Notes under the pieces: generated by a model
Told to the model about the DNA's origin: nothing
What the model saw: only the letters and a program-made list of their open reading frames with translations
Databases searched by the model: none
Made by a program: the position numbers and the translations under genes
Source of the DNA: Numida meleagris
Taxonomy: Eukaryota > Chordata > Aves > Galliformes > Numididae
Direction of reading: 5' to 3'
NCBI RefSeq assembly: GCF_002078875.1
Contig: NC_034421.1
Coordinates: 8,330,365-8,394,364 of the forward strand
DNA: 64,000 bases
In this document: positions 25,860 through 36,700 of the stretch, piece after piece
Layout of the letters: every line of letters begins with the position of its first letter
How positions within the stretch are numbered: position 1 is the first letter of the stretch

Positions 25860-26330
25860 CAGCCTTAGCACGATAATTCGCCGTGCGCTGTTTCTCTGTT
25901 TATGATTCAGTTTTAAAGGCCCTTTTAAGTGAAATTGGATACACTACAAAGTGTTGGTTTCATGTGTTTTATTTGCAGTTTAATCAGCGGGATCCAGCTG
26001 CCAGTGCAGGGGAAACCAGAGCTCGATTTTTAATTATCCCTGCTTTGCCTGAGTTAGGAATTCCCAATAGTGCTGTCTGAGAAAAGATGCCAAAAACCGC
26101 ATTGTTCTTTAATTAGCTGTTGTAATTGTTTCAGTCTAATCTCCATGATTAGCAGCAGCATTAAATACAGCAGTAAGAATAGGCCTGCCCTCTTTGTGCT
26201 GCCCTAGTAAACACAACATTCTTACTTCTGGTAAGGGACGCAATATAAAATCAATTAGAAGCCAACTAGTGTTGATTGGAAAATGATAAAGAGCAGCTAC
26301 CATGAAGTGCAGATTGCTTTGTAAAGTTGG
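25860..26330. promoter_or_regulatory. Candidate conserved noncoding block
   Basis: About 470 bases of repeat-free DNA densely supplied with homeodomain-type cores: TTTTTAATTATCCC, TTTAATTAGCTG, TTGTAATTG, GATTAGCAGC and AAATCAATTAG, next to an E-box-like CAGCTG. Such composition in a large developmental-gene intron is typical of vertebrate conserved noncoding elements. This is judged from composition only, without an alignment. Confidence 0.35.
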
Positions 26331-29300
26331 TTTCTCGCCATGCTTCTGGGACGTCTTAATTGCCCAGTTTGGGGGAGAAAAAAGCAGATAACGGGCTCTG
26401 CTACAGAGGTGCCACTGGGGATCTGAGGAGACTCCGGCCTCTGCAAAACCCTGAAATCAGCTTTGCTGTCACTAAGGTCAGTGCCTGTCTGGTTTTTGGG
26501 GAGGGGTCATCCATGCCGTCTCAGCAGGTGCCTTGTCAAATACGGACAATTGCGGGGTATTCCCCGAAGGAATGGGTTTTTATTCTAAGTTTATCTAAGT
26601 TTTATTCTGAGGCTCAAAGCTGCTGTGGAGCAGTACATTTGTAACAGGAATTCTGCTGTTGGAAGGAACATTGCAGCCCGAGCACGTGTGTTAGATTTGT
26701 TTTAGGATGGATCGTGATGGACTTTTAAAGATAAAGGAGAACTACTTACTGAGATAAAGTACAGCTCCCAGGCCTGCTCTGATGGTGCTGAGGTACCGAT
26801 TATTATCCTTAGGTTCCTCAATACCTTTGTATCTTTGGCTTTAAGTGTCATTGCATGTGGGAAAGGTAGGAATTAAGCCTGCATTTTGCAGGAGTTTAAG
26901 GTCAGTCGTATGGTGTAAAGGGAGCATTAGTGTTTGCAAAACCAGCACTTGTAGAGAAATGTAATTGCTGTAGTGGTGATTGTGGTCACAGGCTGTGGAG
27001 ATGTGAATATTTTGGGTGATGTTATTTTTTTTGTAAGGTAACTGATACACTGAGTGACTTCAGAGGGCATTGTCAGAGCCCCTGTGCTCCAGTGTCCCCA
27101 GCAGCCCTGTGGCAGGGGCAGGCTGTGCAGCAGGGCACACAGCGGTGCGGTGCTGCTGGGCACACTCTGCAGGGACACAGTGCTTGGCTTGCCGTGCACG
27201 GCCGCATTGCTGGCTCCAGGCCTGCACCTGCCCTGCCACAGCAGCACTGCCCGTTGCTCTGTCTGTTCCGCAGTTAGTGTTAAAATGGAGCAGTTGGAGA
27301 GCTCTGTAAATGGGAAGGACTGAAAGCTAAATACCATGTGGCGACGTGATCTTCACATGCTGCTCATCATCCAGCATTTCTTGTCTGATCTTTTCACAGT
27401 GGTGCAAAACCTCACCCTACTTAGGAAAAACCCTTGCGTGACTTTTAATATATCCTCTGGCTTTCAGTCTAAAGATGAAAGGCTCCAACAAGCACTGTTG
27501 CACAGAGGGCAGTTTCTCCAGCTACCACCAGGATGTCTGCTGGTGGTTTGGTTTGTTCACGTAGAGCTGCAGAAACCGTAATGAGCCAGAGGGCTGCTAG
27601 CTCTTAGCCCAGGTGGGCAGTGAATGGACACAGTTCTTACGATAGTCACCCAAAAGAAGTAATGCCATGCTTTTAGCCAGTGTATTCACCTTGTGCTGTT
27701 GGTTAAAGCTGCTGGTTTGAACGTTATGGTTCAGGGTCCCCATCTTTTCTTCCCCTGGGTGGCAGGGCTCTGAGCTCTCTGTGAAGCACACAAGTCGCTG
27801 CTTTCTGGAAGCGTTGCACTCTAATTTTTTTGCTCACACACTGCTTCAAATGCAGTCTGCATTGCTCAACTGGACAACATAGGTTTTCATAACCAGTTTG
27901 CAGCGGAGAGGAGGACAAAGAAGGGGGAAAAAAGAAAAGTTCTCTGTTCTTTGCTTCTTGGCTTGCCGTGCAGTTATGCCACTGAGGTACTCCTGATAAT
28001 TTGTCTCCAGTAATCCTTAGGGACTGCAGAGAGCTGCTTCCATTAGGCATTAGGTTCGGGCTGTGCTGGCTGTATCAACTGGCAGAATTCCTCTTTAGAG
28101 ATAAAACCACATTGGATTCAGAACACATTTTGTTTGACTCTCCCATCCACACCTTGCTGCAGGATGTTCTGTGGCACTGGTTAAAAAATAATCCTCTACT
28201 TTCCTTCTGAACAGGCAGTGCTTTGCTCGCTGAGCGTGGGCTGTGTGAGGGTGTGGGTGCGATGATCTCAGCAGCCCCAGAGCCAGCTCCTTCCCAGCCA
28301 GCGCACCCCACCCCACCATGGCGGCAGCTGGGAACACACAGGAGTCTTCCCAAGTAAATAGGATTTGGCCTTATACTGCAGGGACACGCACACACACACC
28401 GCCTGCCTGCGGCCTGGCCTGAAGGCTGCTCTGTGCTCTGCACAGGGCCCTTCTGTGCAGGCCGGGCCAAGCTCTGTGAGGCTGCGATGGCCACGGGGCT
28501 GCACCCGGAGCTGCAGGGAGCGGTGTTGCTGTCAGCTTGTACAGGGTGCTGAGCACGGGGAAGAGTTCCTTTCCTGCACTCCGAAAATTTGCAGTGAATG
28601 GCATGTTTTAGTTAGCCTGTAAGAATACCATAGCAAAGGAAATCCTTCTGATCTCGGATTTACTGCTAGCGTGAAGACATGTTTCTCTTACCACTAAAAA
28701 TATTTGTGTTGATCTGCTCAATGTTTGTGCTTTGGCCATTTAGTACCGTACTAGACTAGGAAAATCACAATGCCCGGGTTGTCCTCTTGCCTCCTTTGTT
28801 GTCATACCATGTTGGTCCCAGCTTTGCTTCCATCTCAGGTGGCAGACAGCCTCATGTCAGCCTTCCTCCAAATACCACTACAGAGTGTTTGGGAACCAGT
28901 GAGAATGGGGTGAGGCACAGCTGCCTGTAAGTAGGCTGCTTACCTGGGGGATACAGCACTGAGTTGCTGGTTTATAACCTGTACGGCTTTGGTACAAGGA
29001 TTGGGATCTTCAACTAGTGCTGTACAGCTGTCACCACTCACCTCAGGGTCCCTTGGATTTGTCCCTCCCCTAGTGCCCTTTCTGGCCTCCTACTAAGGCT
29101 TAAATGCAAATGCAGAAAGTCCCAGATCTTTCTTTCTTTTTTTTTTTTTTAAATCACTATACAGTTATTTCTATTTCATATGCAATTAAGCTGCAAGATG
29201 GTGTGTTTGTGTGTTTTTTTTAATTAGTTGGAATTACTGACCACAGTGGGTTTTTCTCAAGTATTAAATCTATTTCTCGTTTATTTTATGGTTTGAAAAA

Positions 29301-30237
29301 GCTATTAAATTAGCTGCTGAGAAATTACATGAGTTTATTCTTCACAGCTTGCTTATGAGCTACAGACCTGCTCAAGCTCTGGAATTTGGGCAGAGCTTGG
29401 GCTGTGTTGAGCCCTGGGTCACATCCAGCGCTGCTCAGAGCTGGTGTTTGGCTGCTCTTCTGCTTTGTAGCAGCAACACATGGGACTAGGTTGACTTAGT
29501 CAAACGTGCTGATCAGAAGCAAATGAGCAGTCCTTTCTCCTCTGAGTTTTCCCACATCTCTCCTACTTAAGAGATATTTTGTAGTGCTGTCGTGCATCTC
29601 TCTGCCCCCCTGTTTTGCAGGTAACTTCATAGCCTGGACCACCATCCTTAGTGTATCTGTTTATGTGAGTAAACAAGGCCGGTTGGGTTTGAAGGTCAAT
29701 AATTCAGAGACTTAACTGTTTAAAATGGTGTTATATTTTGGGACCTTTTTGCAACTGAATTGATTAGTTCTCTTTCTATATTAGGAAACTTCTGCACTTG
29801 AAAAGTCCTTGTGTGGAATTAAAAAAAAAAAAAAAAAGCATTCTTGTAATAGCTGATTTGTTAAAAACATACAAAGCAAAGAGCAGTCACTTACTAGCTG
29901 TGAGTGAATCCTTATGCTCCTTCAAATGACCACAGGAACTCAGAGCCATGCATACTTAGTATTTTACAGTTTGTCCAAGTTGCTTCTTAGCTTGTTTTAT
30001 TCTTTGTGCATATCTGAATACACACTGACAATGGTTTACATTCCCATCGTTGACAAAAGTAATTGCAGGTTGCTTTAAGGTTAGTTTCTGGAGAACCTAA
30101 CAAATTGGTGAATTTTCCAGGCTAATCCATGCAAGAAGTTTCATTGGCTTGTACGTCAGGGTACATTCACTATGAGAGTCTGAAAGCCTGTGGAAATTTC
30201 TGCTGAAAACTTGAAATCAACTACAAAGAGGTATTTC

Positions 30238-30265
30238 TTTTTTTTTTTTTTTTAAAAAAAAAAAA
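30238..30265. repeat. Abutting T16 and A12 homopolymers
   Basis: A run of 16 T (30238-30253) passes directly into 12 A (30254-30265), forming a perfect self-complementary tract. It could be two poly-A tails of oppositely oriented retroposed fragments, or simple slippage. No retroposon body is recognisable on either side. Confidence 0.8.
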
Positions 30266-33200
30266 AGGTTCTTAGGGTTGGTGCCCACTTCCCCTTGTCA
30301 GTAAGGTTCTATCACTTCCTTGGAGGCCCCAGCTCAGGGCTCTGGGACACGCGGGCATGGTGTGCGAGGTGGTTCCTGATCTGAAGAGCGTGTGAGAAGA
30401 CAAACATGGGTTATGGGCGGAGACAAGAATGGAGAAGTTAATGTGTTCCTGTCCACGGGACTGTTTTAACTGCTGCGAGGTTATCAGGTGAAGATACTCT
30501 TCATTAGACGTGTAAATAATTGCTAGGAAGTACCTCAGTTCAATGCGATGTTTTATTTAACCAGCCCTGACATGTAAGGAGAGTGAACTGACAACCTTAG
30601 GCTTCAACTGAGAGAAACACATCATTATGCATTTCCTGTTGTATTCCTGGAAAGGTTCAGTACTGAGTTGTGCTGGTACGTTGTGGGGTCTTGGTGATGG
30701 GTTGGCGGCCAAGCGGAGGCCAGCAGGCCGGGCAGGAGGGACCCCACAGGGCAGCGAGGGAATGTGGCCTGTGGGTTGCTTGAGCCGCTGGGAGACTGTC
30801 TGGGATGGAAGTAGCGGTTGAGAAGGACGTCAGCAGCAATCACAAGGTTTAGCTCAGGTATGGAGAGAGCATACAAGCCATGCGAGCAGCTGGGCTGGCT
30901 GGTGGCAGCAGCACGTTGTGTGCTACGTGACACTGGAAGATGCACTCCCAGCAGCTGTGAAGCTGAACAGTGAGCATTTGTATCACGTCTGTTGCCTGCA
31001 TAGCTCATTCTGCAGGTGCTGGGACAGTTGCAGCTTTCTGATCTCAGGCCCTGTTTTGGACACAGCAATGCTGAGGGCTGTGTATTCTCCAGTATAGAGT
31101 GGCAGGTACCATTTGTTTGATGTCAGTTAGCCATAGTCACTTCAAATTCATCTGAAATTGTCTTCTTTTGGCCTTGATGTACAGAAAAATATTTTGTCCC
31201 TGCTTTCCTTTTCTTTCGTCTTGTGTTTCTACCTTCTGTTACTACTTCATGTGTGTGTTTTCCATTTCTTCATGTAACATTGAACCCCAGTGCAGACCAC
31301 ACTCTTCCTGTGAAGGACGTGAATTACCGAAAAGCTGCTTTCTCCTGATTTGTAAGTCATTGAGTAACCAATGTTGTTGACTTGACAAATCATTCCATGC
31401 TGCAGATGAACAATCAGGATAGCAGAGACTGCGAGCTTCTGTTCAGTAGTTCCTAAATTAATGGTGTCATCTCAGTACAGCAGTTGTATCTCTTATTATA
31501 GTAGCATACATTTGCTTCACTGGTGGCTAAAATTAGCTGTGGACCATATGGGTAGCATCTAAGCTCTTCTGGCTTTACAGAAGTATTGCTTAATGACCAT
31601 GTACTCAGATGTCTGGCATCACAGCGTCTATTAGTTGACCTATTAAATCAGTGGAACACAAGCTATCAGCTGCCACAACTCCGTCCAAAAGATTTGATGA
31701 CCCTTAGCTAGATTTACTATTCATGCACATTCCCATTTCTCTTTATGTGGACTTCCATGAGCTGTGTGTGGAGGCTTCCTTCTGTAAGTGAATTATGAGC
31801 CTAGCTGAGATCCAGTCTGGATTTTCTAAGATCAGGAACGCTGGTTAGAGGAGTCCTGTTTGTGTGGCACATCTTTATCAGGAAGTCTTGCCCACAGGTT
31901 TCCAAACAAGTTCAGGAAAAAAAATGTACATTCTTTTAGTGAAAATTATTTATTGCTTGTGTTACAGTTGAAATGTGTGGTATTTCAGTGGAGGTGTGTG
32001 TTGTGGAGTGTGTGGGATGAAAGATGCTGTATAAGCATTAGAAGTTTACTGCATTTTAGCTAAAGCTGGCCACAGGCTGCAGCAAGAGCTCAGAGATAAA
32101 TCATCCTTGTTTTCTCCCTTTGAATTTGCTGAATCTGCAGATTGAATCTGCTGTCTCCTGTTTTACTTTAGATGAGCTTTGGTTTTTCTGTGGAAAACAA
32201 CTTCTGCTTCCCATACAGGTCTACACATCTTTCTCACCTGTCTCTTACTACTGATTTCCGAATTCTCAAAATACAGCAGCTCAGCCCCATGTAATTAGGT
32301 ACGTGCTACTCTGTGATTGTTCTGCTCTCCCAGTGCTGCACTACTGCACCCATAGGACCCAGGCCTCCTTTGGGGCTGGCTTGTGTCGGTGTGCAGCGCA
32401 GGCTGGCTGCAGGAACACCCCCTGGCTGGAGCTGTGCTCCTGCAAAATCGGTGGGGACGTCCCCCCCAGGCTGCTGCACTGAGCTGCTCCTGTCTGCTCC
32501 AATGGGTTTATTTGCTATTTTAGGCACATAACAGTGTTAGTAGAGTGAGTGGCAGCTGAGTGGTAATTGCAGCTATCCTCACTTCAAAATTAAAAAAAAT
32601 TGATAGCAAGAAACGCTAAGCTTCCTTGGGAGTCCAGGCTTTGTCAGCAGCCATGAGTCACCGTGCATTGTGTGAATGGATGAGATGAAGCAATGTGATG
32701 ATTTTTCCTTTGTTCCGTAACCTTTTCTGAATAACAGGCAGGAATTGCCTCTCTGTGTCTTAGCACCTGAAATTCCACTGGTGTATAAAAAGCTTCCATT
32801 CACAAACCGTGTAATCCTGAGTCATCAAACACTGGGAAGGTGCCACGTCAGCAGCTTTGTCTGTTACCATTACAAAACAGAGATTATAGATGTGTACCTT
32901 CTACATTTTAACTAATATTTGAAGATCCAGCTTCCTTTAACTGGGTCAACAAAAAGGATGCCCAACAAAGAGGGTTTTTCTTTCCACCCACTCCTTTGCT
33001 TACTTTGTTGTTCACTTGGTCCTTTATAGGAGAGGCTGCAAATTTACAAGGTTGCAGTGGAGACAAACAGGCTATTCCAAAACTTTGTTTTAAAAGAAAA
33101 ATGAGGAAATGTGTGATATGTAAGTTACACGTAAAATGTAAGTATATCGCGATGCATAATAGAGACATCTGCTGAGCTTGGTTTGGACTTCAGTGCTTGT

Positions 33201-34916
33201 AGTGTTTTGTAGATTCACAGCTTTATGAATATTTCAATTGTGCGCATCTTCATAAGGACTGTAATGGTACTTCAAAGCAGGAGGAAGATCTCCAGTGTCA
33301 GTATGAGTCTGTTAGAAGGGGGGATAATGCAGGAGAAACAGGGACTCTGATTTCTGATATGGTGAATTGGGGGAAGAAAATTGTGGAAAGACAGTGGATG
33401 TGCTTTTCCTGGCCCGGTGTGCTGGTGAAGGAGTTCATAGCCAGCAGGATGAACAGGAAAAAAATTGTCTGAGAAAGGAGTAAGGAATCCATGTTCGTTT
33501 TCTGTGATAACATAAGCCAAGTTTTGGTCAGAGAAAGCGGCTGGGTTGGAGCAGCTTTATCCGGGCTTTGAGGTGCCTGGTTAACTCTTCACTTTACACA
33601 TGAAAATAGTACTTTTAGATAATACATGAAGCCTGAATGTGTTTTTTAATGCTATGTTGAATGCCTCTTTCTCACTTCTACAAGACCATCATCATACACA
33701 TAGGAAGGAGATTAATTAATGCAGCTTTACTGAACGTTATCCACATAAGCTTTAAGATAGTGTTAGTGTGCTTTGAACGTAACCTCAGAGCATTCTCTCT
33801 GTTAGATGGAAAACAATTCTGTGAACCTCAGGGATCTGTTCTGCTGCGAGTGCAGTAAATGCCCACTGGATCTGATGAATCCCTTAGTACTGTAGTTCTG
33901 TGCTTTGCAGCACCATGGCATAGAAGACCAACTTTGGACACTCAAGTGTATGGAAACTCAAGCTTTGTTAGTTAGGGATGGTGTTCCTATCCTCACCCGG
34001 ATCTGTGCTGCTGCTTTAAGGCTGAAAAGTTTGGGGGATTTCATCAGCTTTCACTGGAGAGCCAGCAGCTGAAGAAGCCTGACTCATCCTGACAGCACTT
34101 CACGGATCCGTCCGCTGTTGTAACTGCAAGCAGGATCTGACCCGTGGCTATTTTTATGTTCCTTTATCTATTTAGAAAAGAGTCTTTTGTTCCTTGTCTG
34201 ACAGGTCCTCAGATCTGCAAAGGTTGGAACCTGAGCAAGGGCAGCAATCAGACAAAAGGTGAACTATTGAACAGCAAAGCAGAAGCTTTGACGAGATTAA
34301 AAGGAAAACACACAAAGGGCCTTGTATCTGTGTACATGGCATCTGACAGGAGGGGTGCTGAGCAGCACGGTTCAAGATTGGGTCAGAAATTACAGTCTGG
34401 AGGAAGCTGAGGGCTAAGTAAGTGTTAAACAGACCCAATCCGGGGTTCGTTCTTTCAGCTGTCCAGGGCTTTGGGAGAATAACCCTAACAGCGTTGGTGA
34501 AACTCCTCATCCCCTCTCACTGTTTATGTACCGTGTGCATTCCGATGAATGTCTTTGACTTTTTACATATGTATTTGCATTTATTATATTTTACAGAGCT
34601 GTTTGCTTTATATTTTCCTTCTTCCTTACCGATTTTGCCAAATGTTCAGGATCTTGGAGGGCTGAGCCCTTTATTTAACATAGCTGGAGGCTGACTGTCT
34701 ACCTTCATGTCCCTATGTGCTGATGTCAGAATCTGCATTTGCTTGAAATGAGTTATAGTTGAAGAATCTTTTTTCTCCATAACTCCCATTTCTGAATCAG
34801 GCATTACTTTTGGTTTTATACTTTTTGCCATTCAATCTGCCTGACCTTTTTTTGTATTATCAAGAGCTAAAATCTTCAGCCACTGGCAATTGCACTGATC
34901 TTCTGTCAGGTTTTCT

Positions 34917-34937
34917 TAAATAAATAAATAAATAAAT
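34917..34937. repeat. (TAAA)5 microsatellite
   Basis: Five uninterrupted TAAA units followed by one T. It sits in the middle of unique-looking intron and may be length-polymorphic. Confidence 0.95.
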
Positions 34938-35317
34938 CCCCCAGATGCTTGTGTTTGTACCATACATGAAGTATAAATGGAATAGTCTGCTGTTGACTAA
35001 TTTGCTGACCTGGAATGGAATTCTGAACACAGGGACGTTACACCTTGTTTCAGAACGCCTGGGAAAATTTAGCCATTGAACAAAGTACTCCTAGACAGCG
35101 TGTGCCAAGGGATTTTCTAAATCTGGAAAGCTGTTGTTTCAGCCTTGTTATTTCAGTGTTCCCTTTGCTTCGTAGTCTTTGTAATGAAAAGTGACAGTTG
35201 TTTTACATACTGGAAAATCTTGCATGATTGGTCTCAGCTCAATATCTGCAGGAGAAAATTAAGATTATGCTACCCACACATTAATGATGAAGTTCCCGTG
35301 GCTTTTTAATGACATAA

Positions 35318-35334
35318 TTGTACTTTAAGTACAA
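35318..35334. repeat. 17-bp palindrome with one central base
   Basis: TTGTACTT, a single T, then AAGTACAA: eight-base arms that are exact reverse complements. It lies 52 bases before the 28-bp palindrome. Confidence 0.97.
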
Positions 35335-35386
35335 AGACGCTGTGTTGGTGAACAAGAGCTCTACAGTAACTCGTAACGATCACGAT

Positions 35387-35414
35387 CAGATCATATTTGT
35401 ACGAATATGATCTG
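35387..35414. repeat. 28-bp near-perfect palindrome
   Basis: Arms CAGATCATATT (35387-35397) and AATATGATCTG (35404-35414) are exact reverse complements. The six central bases TGTACG add a GTAC palindrome with one mismatched outer pair (T against G). In single-stranded form the arms can make a stem of at least 11 bp. Confidence 0.97.
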
Positions 35415-36499
35415 TAATTAAAAGCTACTGCTTTGTAATAGCAATTAAAACAATCCGTGAGTAATTAAATGCTGCTTCTTAAAGACTTTTCTTTTTGCAT
35501 GTGATGAATGCCAAACTTACAGCGAAGGGGACTCGTGTTAAATAATTTCCTGCAAAAAATTCTCAACTAATTCTTTCTCTGTTGTGCTGATTTCTGGGCG
35601 GAGGCTGTCGGCTCTTTGCCGTGCTCTATAAAACCAGCACTGAAGTCGTGCGCTCACGTACAGGAATGGCCTTGTTGGCTGTGTGACATTTGTAGTGGCA
35701 CTGTTGGGCAATGCAGGGATCGTGCCCCTCTTGCGGGTGGCCGATGGCAAAGGGGTCAGTGGGGGATTTTTCAGGTTCCCCTCCTGGCTGTCACTGCTGT
35801 TTTCTGTTTCCGGGGGAATTTTGGCAAAGCAGCATGCATTTATTCACAAATGGGGAAGGAAAAAATAATTCAAGTGACTCTCTCCTTATTTTAATTGCTT
35901 CTGTAACAGACCATTTGTTTACTGGAAGCAGTCCAACTCGTCATCGGGTCAGAGAGTTAAGAATGGTAGTAATCTAGTTCCTTTTTCAAGGCTTAGAGAT
36001 TTTGGTGTCAAGAGAAAACGTTGCCTGATAGATTCCTCTGCCTGCTCTTTTTGAATGTTCTTGAGCAATTCTGGGAGCAGTGATAGGCCATGCAGATGTT
36101 AGCAGGCCTTGAAAAGCTTTCCTTCTGGAGGGACAGAAAATTATTTTGAGCACGAACTGAGAATTCAGGCCCTAGGCAGAGCCTAACATTGTTTCTTCTC
36201 AATGAAGGCTTTTGCTATGATAAAGGACACCACACGAGTTAAACTAAGCGGAGACGACAGCTCATTCTCGGCTTTCATCACATGCGAAATGCATCTTTTC
36301 ACATCGGTATTTACAGCAGGCTTCTGCTTGGATCAGGTTTCTTCAAGTCCGCTCTGCTAACATAATTTGATGCTAATAAGGAATTATAAAGGGCAACAAT
36401 TTCAGATCTGCTGACAAGAAGAAGTAGCCCTGCCTTTATGAGCAGTAGGAACCTGGAGCTTGTTTTCCTGGAGGAGCCATCTCTGTCACAAGTGCTGCT

Positions 36500-36700
36500 C
36501 TGCGATACGGCCGCGCTCAGAATTGCAATGTGTTACCTGCTGGGAAAGCTCATCTCCGGCTGTTTGTTTCTTTAGTGGCAGAGGCTTTTTTTCCTCCTTC
36601 CTGTTTGCTGTTCAGCTTGTTGCTGGGCTGCATTGGTATTCCGGCCGGCGCAGTCCCAAGCAAACACTTTGTGCCATCCTTCTCACGCGGCCGCGCTTGC
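36500..36700. promoter_or_regulatory. CpG cluster with repeated CGGCCGCGCT
   Basis: The 10-mer CGGCCGCGCT occurs at 36508-36517 and again at 36688-36697, the second within GCGGCCGC. CpGs are concentrated between these copies (TTCCGGCCGGCGCAG in the middle) and sparse outside. This might mark an unmethylated regulatory element. No transcript evidence is available from sequence alone. Confidence 0.25.

Larger units (their letters stand above)
24391..34910. other. Intronic stretch with low-complexity tracts, no gene recognised
   Basis: About 10.5 kb without a confident gene. GC-rich patches occur at 27050-27280 and 28240-28550. Homopolymers include T14 at 29137-29150, A17 at 29821-29837 and an abutting T16/A12 pair at 30238-30265. 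An AT-rich possible conserved noncoding block lies at 25860-26330. A GC-rich segment at 32310-32510 is unclassified. Confidence 0.5.
35200..35520. promoter_or_regulatory. Candidate conserved noncoding block with two palindromes
   Basis: AT-rich, repeat-free block with several TAATTA-type cores (TGTAATTAAAAG, GCAATTAAAAC, GAGTAATTAAATG, ACATAATTG). It holds a 17-bp palindrome at 35318-35334 and a 28-bp near-palindrome at 35387-35414. Two such symmetric sites within 100 bases suggest dimeric factor binding or selection on structure. The enhancer reading is inference from composition. Confidence 0.4.

Noticed and set aside
28384..28396. Short CA run
   Set aside because: Only about six CA units, too short to call a microsatellite of note.
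32310..32530. GC-rich segment with open frames on both strands
   Set aside because: No similarity to a transposon or protein that I recognise, and no terminal repeats. Left as unclassified intron.
34144..34410. 88-codon Lys-rich frame with AG before it and GTAAGT-like sequence after it (GCTAAGTAAGTG)
   Set aside because: It looks like a cassette exon at first sight, but it ends in a stop before the putative donor and the product resembles nothing known.
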